Positions 15,396-23,361 of a DNA stretch of 30,242 nt are shown in pieces; position 1 is the stretch's first letter, and each line of letters starts with the position of its first letter. The stretch comes from Devosiaceae bacterium. GTDB lineage: Bacteria > Pseudomonadota > Alphaproteobacteria > Rhizobiales > Devosiaceae. The notes under the pieces are model-generated. The model saw only the letters and a list, made by a program, of their open reading frames with translations, was not told where the DNA came from and searched no databases. The position numbers were made by a program, and so were the translations under genes. The DNA is taken from contig JAKISM010000009.1 in the NCBI GenBank assembly GCA_021648585.1, positions 1-30,242 on the forward strand, written 5' to 3'.

Positions 15396-16115
15396 ATGAA
15401 AATTACAATTTTACAAGTTGGGCAAACCCCAGAAATGATGCAAAATCGTTTTGAGCGTTACCCAAAGCAATATCAAGGATTATTACTTGCCAATGGTGAG
15501 GATTTTTCATTTGATATTAAATATATAATTGAGGGGGAAGAGCTTCCATCTCATTTGGGATTAGAGGGGGTAATTATTACTGGTTCTGCCCATTCGGTAT
15601 ATGATGATATTGCTTGGATTGAGCCTTTGCGTGATTTTGTTAAACAAGCATATGCACTAAAAACTCCTATGGTTGGCATTTGCTTTGGTCATCAAATAAT
15701 GGCCGATGCGCTTGGTGGCACGGTTGAAAAATCTCATAAGGGGTGGGGAATAGGTCGCCATGTTTATCGTTTAGAGCAAAGACCTGATTTTATAAATGGA
15801 GCGGGTGATGAAATCGCTGTTGCATGTTCGCATCAAGACCAAGTGGTCACAGTGCCTGATAATGCTAAAGTGTTTTTAAGTTCTGATTTTACGCCTAATG
15901 CGGGCTTAGTCTATAATAATGGCGCAGCGATTTCACTGCAACCGCATCCAGAATTTGATAAAGATTATGCTGTTGCTTTAGTTGATAGGCTTAGGGGCAA
16001 TAGTTTGAGCGAAGAGCAAGCAAATTTGGCTGAACGCTCGCTTGATGCGCCGCTTGATAGAATAGAAGTTGGAGATTTTATTGCAAGATTTTTTAAGCAA
16101 GCAAGGCAAATTTAA
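15396..16115 (+). CDS. Class I glutamine amidotransferase-like protein
   Basis: A 239-residue single-domain GATase1 protein. The nucleophile elbow is GICFGHQIMADALGG (Cys96) and the other triad members are in LQPHPEFD (His184, Glu186). ITGSAHSVYDD at 61-71 forms the oxyanion-side loop. It resembles the stand-alone GMP-synthase-like amidotransferases. Relatives hydrolyse gamma-glutamyl amides or feed ammonia to a partner, but no partner synthetase lies nearby. The ATG at 15396 follows an AT-rich divergent region shared with argB. Its stop is 6 bp from the convergent coaA stop. Confidence 0.88.
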   Translation: MKITILQVGQTPEMMQNRFERYPKQYQGLLLANGEDFSFDIKYIIEGEELPSHLGLEGVIITGSAHSVYDDIAWIEPLRDFVKQAYALKTPMVGICFGHQIMADALGGTVEKSHKGWGIGRHVYRLEQRPDFINGAGDEIAVACSHQDQVVTVPDNAKVFLSSDFTPNAGLVYNNGAAISLQPHPEFDKDYAVALVDRLRGNSLSEEQANLAERSLDAPLDRIEVGDFIARFFKQARQI

Positions 16116-16121
16116 CGTTTC

Positions 16122-17063
16122 CTAGCGCTTTCTGAGCGCTACGTGATTAACTGAATGATCAGAGCTTTTGGTCAGGATAAGATCGGCTCGTCCTCTTGTT
16201 GGCAAAACATTTTGCCTTAGATTTTCTAGGTTTATCGTCTGCCAATAATGATTAGCTAGTTTTAGCGCTGCTTTTTCATCTAATTTTGAAAATTGATGAA
16301 AGAACGAATTTGGATCTTTAAAGGCGGTTTTTCTCAAACGATGAAAGCGCTCAACAAACCAATTTTCAAGGTCATTTTCATTGGCATCAATATAGATAGA
16401 AAAATCAATAAAATCTGAAGCAAAAATTATTGGCTTACCGTCTTTGGGCAATTCGCCAGCTTGTAAAATATTAAGCCCTTCAACAATTATTATATCCGCT
16501 TTTTCAATTATTTTTTGTTTTCCCTCAACAATATCATAAATGAGATGCGAATAAATTGGCGAACTTACATTATCTTTACCTGATTTAAGATCGGCTAAAA
16601 ACCTAATAAATTTTGCCCTGTCATAGCTTTCAGGGAAACCTTTTTTCTCCATTAAGGAGCGTTTTTCTAATTCTTTATTTGAATATAAAAACCCGTCCGT
16701 TGTAACTAACTCAACTTTTGGCGAATTTGGTAGGCGTTGCAATAGTGCGTGCATAATACGAGCGGTGGTTGATTTGCCTGCCGCAACCGAGCCTGCAACG
16801 CCAAAAATAAATGGTACTTTGTCGCCATTAGTTCCCAAAAATTTAGTTGAAGCTTTATGCACTTCTTTCACTGCCTCAACATAAAATGATAATAATCTGG
16901 TGAGCGGCAAATAAATTTCTTCAGCTTCAATTAGTGAAATAGGATCATCTATTGAGCGTAATCTCTCAATATCTTTTTCCTTAAGCGTCATCGGCTCATC
17001 GGCACGCAATTTTGCCCATTCGCTTTTGCTAAATTGATGATATGGCGAGAGGTAATCACTCAT
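16122..17063 (-). CDS. coaA: Type I pantothenate kinase
   Basis: A 313-residue kinase that commits pantothenate to coenzyme A synthesis. The P-loop is GVAGSVAAGKST at residues 88-99. Further family parts are VELVTTDGFLYSNKELEKR, MEKKGFPESYDRAKFIRFLA, YSHLIYDIVEGK and DIIIVEGLNILQ. The N-terminal SPYHQFSKSEWAKLR fits type I (CoaA), not the CoaX type. It is the last gene of the his operon-like run, 10 bp after hisE, an arrangement common in rhizobia. Type I enzymes are usually inhibited by CoA. Confidence 0.96.
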   Translation of the reverse strand: MSDYLSPYHQFSKSEWAKLRADEPMTLKEKDIERLRSIDDPISLIEAEEIYLPLTRLLSFYVEAVKEVHKASTKFLGTNGDKVPFIFGVAGSVAAGKSTTARIMHALLQRLPNSPKVELVTTDGFLYSNKELEKRSLMEKKGFPESYDRAKFIRFLADLKSGKDNVSSPIYSHLIYDIVEGKQKIIEKADIIIVEGLNILQAGELPKDGKPIIFASDFIDFSIYIDANENDLENWFVERFHRLRKTAFKDPNSFFHQFSKLDEKAALKLANHYWQTINLENLRQNVLPTRGRADLILTKSSDHSVNHVALRKR

Positions 17064-17072
17064 TTCATTGAC

Positions 17073-17387
17073 CTATTTTCGAGAGGATTTTTCAGCTAAA
17101 CCAGATTGTTTGGTGCGATTTTCTAGCTCTTTAAGAACTTCACTTAATTCAACGCCTGAAGATTTTAGCAAAATAAGCAGATGATAAAGCACATCTGCGG
17201 CTTCATTTTTCAACTCATTATTATCCCCAGCACTAGCGGCAATAATTGCTTCGATTGCTTCCTCGCCAAATTTTTCAGCGCATTTTTTTGTGCCCTTAGC
17301 TAATAATTTAGCACTATAGGATTGCTCAGTAGAGGCGAGCGCCCGCTCATCAATTATTTGCTTTAATTGCTCAAGAGTAAAAGACAT
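17073..17387 (-). CDS. hisE: Phosphoribosyl-ATP diphosphatase
   Basis: A 104-residue MazG-fold enzyme that hydrolyses phosphoribosyl-ATP to phosphoribosyl-AMP in histidine synthesis. Conserved metal-binding segments are KFGEEAIEAIIAA and NELKNEAADVLYHLLILL. I start at the ATG at 17387 (MSFTLEQLKQIIDER). An upstream TTG at 17408 adds seven residues and overlaps hisF, and seems less likely. It is a stand-alone HisE, as usual in alphaproteobacteria, not fused to HisI. It sits between hisF and coaA. Confidence 0.94.
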   Translation of the reverse strand: MSFTLEQLKQIIDERALASTEQSYSAKLLAKGTKKCAEKFGEEAIEAIIAASAGDNNELKNEAADVLYHLLILLKSSGVELSEVLKELENRTKQSGLAEKSSRK

Positions 17388-17397
17388 TTTCTTGCTT

Positions 17398-18165
17398 TCA
17401 ATTATCAATTCGCATTTTTATGCCATTATCTGCCATATATTGTTTGGCTTGTGCAATAGAGAAAGTGCCAAAGTGAAAAATTGATGCCGCAAGCACTGCG
17501 CTTGCGCCTCCCTGCTTAACCCCCTCAACCAAATGTTCAAGCGTGCCAACACCACCAGAGGCAATTACTGGCACTGATACTGCGTCAGAAATTTTACGGG
17601 TTAATTTAAGATCAAACCCTGATTTTGTGCCGTCCCTATCCATCGAAGTTACAAGCAATTCACCAGCGCCACGATTTGCCATATCTATAGCAAATTCAAG
17701 CGCATCTATGCCAGTTTTTTTGCGCCCCCCATGCGTAAATATTTCCCATTTTTCGCTTGAGACCTTTCTAGCATCAACTGAAACCACAATACATTGATTG
17801 CCAAATTTATCTGCCGCACGAGAAATGAAATCCCTGTCCTTTACAGCGGCAGAATTTATCGCCACCTTATCAGCGCCGCATAATAATAATTTACGAATAT
17901 CTTCAAGCTCACGAACTCCGCCACCAACCGTAACAGGCATAAAACAATGTTCAGCAGTTTTTTCAACAATGTGAAAAATATTATCACGCCCCTCATGGGT
18001 TGCAGTAATATCTAAAAAACATAATTCATCTGCCCCAGCTCTATCATAAGCGATAGCCGCCTCAACTGGATCACCAGCATCAATAAGATCAACAAAATTC
18101 ACGCCCTTAACGACACGGCCGCCCATAACATCAAGACAGGGTATAATTCTGGTCTTTAAGCTCAT
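17398..18165 (-). CDS. hisF: Imidazole glycerol phosphate synthase, cyclase subunit
   Basis: A 255-residue TIM barrel that with HisH forms imidazole glycerol phosphate and AICAR from PRFAR. Catalytic Asp12 is in RIIPCLDVMGGRVVKG and Asp176 is in TSMDRDGTKSG. Phosphate-binding glycines appear in VTVGGGVRE and VIASGGVGTLEH. It overlaps the hisA stop by four bases (ATGA at 18162-18165), which indicates translational coupling. Confidence 0.97.
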   Translation of the reverse strand: MSLKTRIIPCLDVMGGRVVKGVNFVDLIDAGDPVEAAIAYDRAGADELCFLDITATHEGRDNIFHIVEKTAEHCFMPVTVGGGVRELEDIRKLLLCGADKVAINSAAVKDRDFISRAADKFGNQCIVVSVDARKVSSEKWEIFTHGGRKKTGIDALEFAIDMANRGAGELLVTSMDRDGTKSGFDLKLTRKISDAVSVPVIASGGVGTLEHLVEGVKQGGASAVLAASIFHFGTFSIAQAKQYMADNGIKMRIDN

Positions 18166-18896
18166 GCTGAAATTCCCTTAATCATAGCAAGCGCTTCATC
18201 AACATCTATACGCCCATCATAAAGCGCACGACCAGAAATTGCGCCCTCTAAAATTTGCATTTCTGGCTTTAGCATTATTTTTATATCGTCCATAGAAGCA
18301 AGGCCACCTGATGCAATAATTGGAATAGAGGTCGAATTGGCTAATTCAAGCGTGCTATGCCAATTTATACCAGCTAAAATCCCATCACGATCAATATCGG
18401 TATAAATTATAGCGCTAACTCCTGCGCCCTCAAAGCGTTTGGCGAGTTCAATAGCGCTAAGTTCAGAGCTTTTTGCCCAGCCTTCTATGGCTACTTTGCC
18501 CCCCTTGGCATCAATGCCCACCGCTACTTGAGAGGGGAATTTTTTACATGCCTCAATGACTAAATCAGGATTTTTAAGCGCCACCGTGCCTAAAATTACT
18601 CGTGCTAAACCCTTATCAAGCCAATTTTCAATATGCTCAAGCGTGCGAATACCACCACCAAGTTGCACTGGAAAATCAACCGCTTTTAAGATATTTTCAA
18701 CCGATTGAGTATTAATGCTTTGCCCAGCAAAAGCACCGTTTAGATCAACTACGTGCAAATATTCAAAGCCTTGATTTTCAAAGCTCTTGGCCTGATTTGC
18801 AGGATTATCGTTAAAAATAGTTACCTGTTCCATATCACCCAATTTTAGGCGCACGCATTGCCCATCTTTAAGATCTATCGCTGGAAAGAGAATCAT
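18162..18896 (-). CDS. hisA: ProFAR isomerase
   Basis: A 244-residue TIM-barrel isomerase (5-ProFAR to PRFAR) of the histidine pathway. It shows MILFPAIDLKDGQCVRL with catalytic Asp8, VQLGGGIRTLE, and the second catalytic region IIYTDIDRDG. I choose the ATG at 18896, which makes a four-base ATGA overlap with the hisH stop, mirroring the hisA/hisF junction. A GTG at 18905 would add three residues. Half-barrel similarity to HisF is evident. Confidence 0.96.
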   Translation of the reverse strand: MILFPAIDLKDGQCVRLKLGDMEQVTIFNDNPANQAKSFENQGFEYLHVVDLNGAFAGQSINTQSVENILKAVDFPVQLGGGIRTLEHIENWLDKGLARVILGTVALKNPDLVIEACKKFPSQVAVGIDAKGGKVAIEGWAKSSELSAIELAKRFEGAGVSAIIYTDIDRDGILAGINWHSTLELANSTSIPIIASGGLASMDDIKIMLKPEMQILEGAISGRALYDGRIDVDEALAMIKGISA

Positions 18897-19549
18897 ATCT
18901 GCCACCTTAAAAAATTCTCAAGTAATTTTAAGCCAAGCGCTTGGCTTTTTTCGGGGTGAAATTGCACCCCAACCATATTATCTTTTGCAATCATAGCCGT
19001 GATATCGCCAGCATAATCACAAGTTGCAATAATGTCTTGCTTCTCGTTTGCTTCAAAATGATAGGAATGCACAAAATAGGCGTGTTGCCCATTTTCACCA
19101 TTATCGATATTTTTAAGCAGGGCATGTTTTTGCTTAAAAATAAGTTCGTTCCAACCCATGTGTGGGATTTTTAGTTTGCTATCTTTTGGCGCTATTTTTC
19201 TAACACTGCCCTTAATCCAGCCAAGCCCTTTATGTTTGCCTTTTTCTTCGCCAAAATCTGCCATGAGTTGCATACCAACACAAATACCAAAAAACGGCAC
19301 TGCCTGTTTGATAACTCGCTCAATAAGGATTTCCTCAATCCCATCAATTAATAAAAGCCCCTGCTTACAATCGGCAAATGAGCCAACCCCCGGAAGCACA
19401 ATCCTATCAGCTTTTAAGATTATTTCAGGGTTCGAGCTAACAATAATATTTGGGGGTGTTTCTAGCTCATTGCCAGCACGCAATAATGCCTTTTGCGCTG
19501 ATTTTAGATTGCCAGAGCCATAATCAATTATGGCAATATTTTCACTCAA
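18893..19549 (-). CDS. hisH: Imidazole glycerol phosphate synthase, glutamine amidotransferase subunit
   Basis: A 218-residue class I amidotransferase that supplies ammonia to HisF. IAIIDYGSGNLKSAQKAL opens the protein. LPGVGSFADC is the oxyanion-side loop, FFGICVGMQLMADFG holds nucleophile Cys90, and GVQFHPEKSQ gives His198 and Glu200. It lies one base after the DUF2628 gene and overlaps hisA by four bases. Confidence 0.97.
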   Translation of the reverse strand: MSENIAIIDYGSGNLKSAQKALLRAGNELETPPNIIVSSNPEIILKADRIVLPGVGSFADCKQGLLLIDGIEEILIERVIKQAVPFFGICVGMQLMADFGEEKGKHKGLGWIKGSVRKIAPKDSKLKIPHMGWNELIFKQKHALLKNIDNGENGQHAYFVHSYHFEANEKQDIIATCDYAGDITAMIAKDNMVGVQFHPEKSQALGLKLLENFLRWQI

Positions 19550-19550
19550 C

Positions 19551-19928
19551 TTATGACCCCAACCTAAAATTAATCAAAGCAACTTGCGCTTGCTCATAAT
19601 CGCTAGCAATTATATCACCGCTAGCTTTAAGCCCTTTTCTTTTAAGCGCTCTTACATAAATATTTGTCGCTTCAAAACCAATGTAAATGGCGCTTAAAAC
19701 ATAAAGCCAAAAAACGGCCTCACCGCCAATAAAAGAAGAAATTATTCCAAGCACAAATATTGCACTAAGCCAAAGCACCAATTCAAGCCAAAGATTTTTA
19801 CTGATTAGCCAAAGAGGTGGCAAAAACGCTGCAAACCAGCTAAATTTTTCATCTATAATTACATAATCATCATCTTTTATCTCATCAGAGGAAAGAGATG
19901 GTTTTTGCAATATTTGAAATAAAGACAT
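19551..19928 (-). CDS. DUF2628 membrane protein within the his operon
   Basis: A 125-residue protein with about three hydrophobic segments. The conserved part FSWFAAFLPPLWLISKNLW leads into ELVLWLSAIFVLGIISSF, then a third segment (AVFWLYVLSAIYIGFEATN). It ends with a soluble GDIIASDYEQAQVALI region. This matches DUF2628, an inner-membrane family of unknown function that is often found between hisB and hisH in rhizobia. Gaps to both neighbours are one base, so it must share their transcript. A direct role in histidine synthesis is not shown by anything visible. Confidence 0.88.
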   Translation of the reverse strand: MSLFQILQKPSLSSDEIKDDDYVIIDEKFSWFAAFLPPLWLISKNLWLELVLWLSAIFVLGIISSFIGGEAVFWLYVLSAIYIGFEATNIYVRALKRKGLKASGDIIASDYEQAQVALINFRLGS

Positions 19929-19929
19929 G

Positions 19930-20517
19930 TTAGAGGCTACCTTTGGTTGATGGTATCATATCGGCAGTGCGCTCATCAATGGCTATGGCTTTTTTTAACG
20001 CTCTTGCTAGCGCCTTAAAACAGCTTTCTGCAATATGGTGATTATTATCGCCATAGGGAACTTCAATATGCAAAGTTATGCCTGCATTCATGGCAAAAGC
20101 CTGAAACCATTCACGAAATAATTCAGTGTCCATTTCACCAACTTTATCAGAAGTGAAAGTAACATTCCACACCAAAAACGGACGCCCCGAAACATCAAGC
20201 GCTACATTGGCTAAAGTGCCATCCATTGGTAAAGAAGTGCTAGCATAACGGCTAATACCCTTTTTATCACCAAGTGCTTGTTTTATTGCTTGTCCAAGCG
20301 CAATGGCGCTATCTTCAACAGTATGGTGGAAATCAATATGTAAATCACCTTTGGCTTTAATTTCAATATCAATAAGCGAATGTTTAGCCAGTTGATCTAT
20401 CATGTGATCAAGAAAACCAATAGATGTGCTAATATTATGCACGCCCGTGCCATCAAGATTGATAGTAACTGAAATATCAGTTTCATTGGTTTGTCGTGTT
20501 ATATTTGCTGTTCGCAT
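19930..20517 (-). CDS. hisB: Imidazoleglycerol-phosphate dehydratase
   Basis: A 195-residue Mn2+-dependent dehydratase, monofunctional (no fused phosphatase). Metal-binding motifs are GFLDHMIDQLAKHSLIDI and DFHHTVEDSAIALGQAIKQA. Later it has HIEVPYGDNNHHIAESCFKA. I start at the ATG at 20517 (MRTANITRQTNETDISV) because an in-frame start at 20538 only adds seven unconserved residues. It is the first gene of the his run and diverges from hslV across 141 bp, a widespread alphaproteobacterial arrangement. Confidence 0.96.
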   Translation of the reverse strand: MRTANITRQTNETDISVTINLDGTGVHNISTSIGFLDHMIDQLAKHSLIDIEIKAKGDLHIDFHHTVEDSAIALGQAIKQALGDKKGISRYASTSLPMDGTLANVALDVSGRPFLVWNVTFTSDKVGEMDTELFREWFQAFAMNAGITLHIEVPYGDNNHHIAESCFKALARALKKAIAIDERTADMIPSTKGSL

Positions 20518-20658
20518 GATTAAACTCCAAAAAGACAAGATTTATCTAACAGTTTTTTATAAATATTAAAAGCCAAACAATGATGAAATAATTTTGTTAT
20601 TTGCAATTATAATAAAATCACCTAAATGATAAGATAGATTAAAAAAAATGAGGATTTA

Positions 20659-21222
20659 ATGGCTCACGATAATAATATTCCAACATGGCACGGCACAACA
20701 ATAGTTTCTGTAAGAAAAGGCAATCAAGTTGTGATGGCAGGGGACGGTCAAGTTTCACTTGGCCCAACGGTGATTAAACATTCAGCTAAAAAGGTTCGCC
20801 TTTTAGCTGGCGGCAAAGTTATTGGCGGATTTGCTGGTGCAACGGCTGATGCTTTTACGCTATTTGAGCGGCTTGAAGCAAAATTAGAGCAATATCCAGA
20901 CCAGCTTATGCGGGCCTGTGTTGAATTGGCAAAAGATTGGCGCACCGATCGCTATTTGCGCCGTCTTGAGGCGATGATGTTAGTTGTGAGCGCAAGTGAT
21001 TCGCTGGTTCTCACTGGAACTGGTGATGTTTTAGCGCCTGATGAGGGCATTATGGCTATTGGCTCGGGCGGCAATTATGCCCTTTCAGCGGCATTAGCGC
21101 TTAAAGATACCGATAAAAGCGCCAAAGAAATTGCCCTCAAAGCGATGGAAATAGCAGGTAAAATCTGTGTTTATACAAATGATCAAGTAACGCTTGAAAC
21201 CCTAAAAACCAAAAAGAAATAA
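20659..21222 (+). CDS. hslV: ATP-dependent protease peptidase subunit HslV
   Basis: A 187-residue N-terminal-nucleophile threonine peptidase, the proteolytic ring of HslVU. The propeptide ends before TTIVSVRKGNQVVMAGDGQV, so catalytic Thr is at about residue 13. GGFAGATADAFTLFERLEAK and RRLEAMMLV are conserved. GAGGAT lies five bases upstream of the ATG at 20659. The hslU gene follows after 7 bp. I see no clear RpoH-type promoter in the 141-bp upstream region. Confidence 0.97.
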   Translation: MAHDNNIPTWHGTTIVSVRKGNQVVMAGDGQVSLGPTVIKHSAKKVRLLAGGKVIGGFAGATADAFTLFERLEAKLEQYPDQLMRACVELAKDWRTDRYLRRLEAMMLVVSASDSLVLTGTGDVLAPDEGIMAIGSGGNYALSAALALKDTDKSAKEIALKAMEIAGKICVYTNDQVTLETLKTKKK

Positions 21223-21229
21223 TCATATA

Positions 21230-22561
21230 ATGAGTGAAAATAATAATATTAGCGAAAGCAATTATTCCCCACGTGAAATCGTATCAGAACTTGACCGCTA
21301 TATTGTTGGGCAAAAAGATGCCAAACGAGCCGTGGCAATAGCCATGCGTAATCGCTGGCGCAGGCAACAATTACCTGAAGATATGCGCCGTGAAGTATCG
21401 CCAAAAAATATCCTAATGATCGGGCCAACAGGAGTTGGCAAAACCGAAATTTCTCGTCGCCTTTCACGCCTTGCCAATGCGCCTTTTATTAAAGTTGAAG
21501 CGACTAAATTTACCGAAGTTGGTTATGTTGGGCGTGATGTTGAGCAAATGGTGCGTGATTTGGTTGAAATTGGCATTTCATTATTGCAAGAAAAAAGACG
21601 TAAAGTTGTTGAGGCAAAAGCGCATATAAATGCCGAAGAGCGAGTTTTAGATGCACTGGTTGGAGCAAATGCACAAGATGGCACTCGCCAGTCTTTTAGA
21701 AAAAAACTACGTGAAGGCACGTTGGACGACAAAGAAATAGAAATAGAAGTTAGTGCCAGCGCCTCTGCTCCTCCAATGATGGATATTCCGGGAATGCCGG
21801 GAGGCTCTATGGGCATGATAAATATTGGCGATATGCTTGGCAAAGCCTTTGGCTCGGCTGGCGTTAAAAAGAAATTAAAAGTTAAAGACAGCTATAAATT
21901 ATTGGTCAATGAAGAGTCCGATAAATTGCTTGATCAAGAGCAATTACAACAAGACGCCATTGATTTAGTTGAAAATCACGGCATTATTTTTCTTGATGAA
22001 ATTGATAAGGTAACGGTGCGTGAAGGGCGTTCGGGCGGTGATGTATCTCGTGAGGGCGTGCAACGTGATTTACTGCCATTAATTGAAGGCACAACTGTTT
22101 CAACCAAATATGGCCCTGTTAAAACTGATCATATATTGTTTATTGCATCTGGCGCTTTTCATGTTGCAAAACCTTCGGACTTGCTGCCAGAATTACAAGG
22201 TCGTTTGCCAATAAGAGTAACATTGCGTGCGCTAACAAAAGAAGATTTTATCAAAATTCTTAGCGATACAGACGCCTCTTTAATCAAGCAATATGTTGCT
22301 CTTTTGGCGACCGAAGGCGTAACATTGGACTTCACCAAAAACGCCATAGATGCCATTGCTGAGGCTGCGGTTACGGTAAATTCTAATGTTGAAAATATAG
22401 GCGCACGCCGCCTCGCAACTGTAATGGAGCGCTTGGTCGAAGATATTTCGTTTGACGCACCCGATAAGGACGGCGAAACCATTAAAATTGATGCAAAGTT
22501 TGTTAAAAATCAGGTTGGCGCATTGGTAGAAGATGCGGATTTGAGCAAATTTGTTTTATAG
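21230..22561 (+). CDS. hslU: ATP-dependent protease ATPase subunit HslU
   Basis: A 443-residue AAA+ unfoldase that feeds substrates to HslV. The Walker A motif is GPTGVGKT at residues 65-72. The pore motif GYVGRDVE is at 98-105. The family-specific I domain runs from about 110 to 240, including a Met/Gly-rich PPMMDIPGMPGGSMGM stretch. Walker B is GIIFLDEID at 251-259. ARRLATVMERL carries the sensor-2 arginine, and the C-terminal DLSKFVL would insert into HslV. In several rhizobia an acetyltransferase gene sits between hslV and hslU; here they are adjacent. Confidence 0.97.
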   Translation: MSENNNISESNYSPREIVSELDRYIVGQKDAKRAVAIAMRNRWRRQQLPEDMRREVSPKNILMIGPTGVGKTEISRRLSRLANAPFIKVEATKFTEVGYVGRDVEQMVRDLVEIGISLLQEKRRKVVEAKAHINAEERVLDALVGANAQDGTRQSFRKKLREGTLDDKEIEIEVSASASAPPMMDIPGMPGGSMGMINIGDMLGKAFGSAGVKKKLKVKDSYKLLVNEESDKLLDQEQLQQDAIDLVENHGIIFLDEIDKVTVREGRSGGDVSREGVQRDLLPLIEGTTVSTKYGPVKTDHILFIASGAFHVAKPSDLLPELQGRLPIRVTLRALTKEDFIKILSDTDASLIKQYVALLATEGVTLDFTKNAIDAIAEAAVTVNSNVENIGARRLATVMERLVEDISFDAPDKDGETIKIDAKFVKNQVGALVEDADLSKFVL

Positions 22562-22569
22562 TAATTTTA

Positions 22570-23187
22570 CTATTTAACACGCTCAAGCATGATGACATTA
22601 TGCACGGACTCAAGTTTTGGCTCAGGCAATTCTAGCACAAAACGATCCATGCTTTTATCTATTGCACTTAGACAACCAACTTGATTTCGTGTCTCATCTT
22701 GACCGTAGAGCTTATAGGTTTTTTCATAACCATAAGTACTTGCGCCACTATAAGATAATCCATTACCTGCTTGCACCATAACTCCAAAAAAGTTTTGCGA
22801 GCCGGTGGTTTTATTAATTGTTAGAACCTTTGCCTCTGCTCTGATTTGACACTTAAACCAATCATATATAATTAAGTCGGTTAATCCGCCCAATTTAATG
22901 GTGCGACAATTATAATTACCTTCAACTTGGTACATATCACTTATTGGCGCAAAGTCATTTTCAAACATCATAGCAATAAGTTTGCGATCGCTTTTATTAG
23001 TTGAACGCATTGCTGATCCAAGTCCTTTAGTACGACTAATTTCAAGCCGTTCCATTCTAACAACATCGCGTTTTTCAAGTTTAGGCCAATCGGGCAAATC
23101 ACAAGAGGATTGTCCAGCAAATACAGTTGTGCTCAATAAAGAAAAAATAATTACCAAAGAATTTTTTATTGTTTTATTTTGTGTCAT
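22570..23187 (-). CDS. Exported DUF4893 protein
   Basis: A 205-residue protein with a signal peptide (MTQNKTIKNS, a hydrophobic core, then VFAGQSS). The mature part fits DUF4893: NYNCRTIKLGGL, then DWFKCQIRAEAKVLTINKTT with GSQNFFGVM, TYKLYGQDETRNQVGCLSAI, and a closing RFVLELPEPKLESVHNVIML. These proteins are periplasmic with no known function. The ATG at 23187 has AGGGAG eight bases upstream; a GTG at 23196 would sit on top of that site, so I reject it. The gene converges with hslU (8-bp gap). Three or four Cys residues could form disulfides. Confidence 0.82.
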   Translation of the reverse strand: MTQNKTIKNSLVIIFSLLSTTVFAGQSSCDLPDWPKLEKRDVVRMERLEISRTKGLGSAMRSTNKSDRKLIAMMFENDFAPISDMYQVEGNYNCRTIKLGGLTDLIIYDWFKCQIRAEAKVLTINKTTGSQNFFGVMVQAGNGLSYSGASTYGYEKTYKLYGQDETRNQVGCLSAIDKSMDRFVLELPEPKLESVHNVIMLERVK

Positions 23188-23212
23188 AATACTCACTCCC
23201 TGTTTCCATCTA

Positions 23213-23237
23213 ATAGCATTATAGATAATAATGCTAT
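23213..23237. promoter_or_regulatory. 25-bp palindrome in a divergent intergenic region
   Basis: ATAGCATTAT and its exact reverse complement ATAATGCTAT flank a 5-base spacer (AGATA). It lies 26 bp upstream of the DUF4893 start and 23 bp upstream of a small plus-strand ORF. Its size and position suit an operator. It is AT-rich, so chance cannot be excluded. Confidence 0.5.
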
Positions 23238-23259
23238 AAATTGTAACAGAGGTATTTTT

Positions 23260-23361
23260 ATGAATGGAATTGATTTAGCAAATAGTCCTGCCTTAGAAGA
23301 AATTATCCTTGAAATGCAAAAATCAATTTACTCAAATGCTAAAGCAATTATAATTCTCTAA
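23260..23361 (+). CDS. Candidate small protein (33 codons), unrecognised
   Basis: An ATG-initiated ORF encoding MNGIDLANSPALEEIILEM and ending SNAKAIIIL. AGAGG seven bases upstream of the ATG is one of the better ribosome sites in the window. A palindrome lies just before it. The peptide is acidic in the middle with a hydrophobic C-terminus and could be a short amphipathic helix. Its last 14 bases overlap the 3' end of the convergent leuC gene. No known family is recognised. It may be real, or a chance ORF. Confidence 0.35.
   Translation: MNGIDLANSPALEEIILEMQKSIYSNAKAIIIL

Noticed and set aside
20518..20658. Heat-shock (RpoH) promoter upstream of hslV
   Set aside because: I looked for a CTTG...CCCAT-type pair with suitable spacing and found none convincing.
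22560..22575. Terminator between hslU and the DUF4893 gene
   Set aside because: The TAGTAA/TTACTA hairpin is only six A/T-rich pairs with a two-base loop and no proper T-run.
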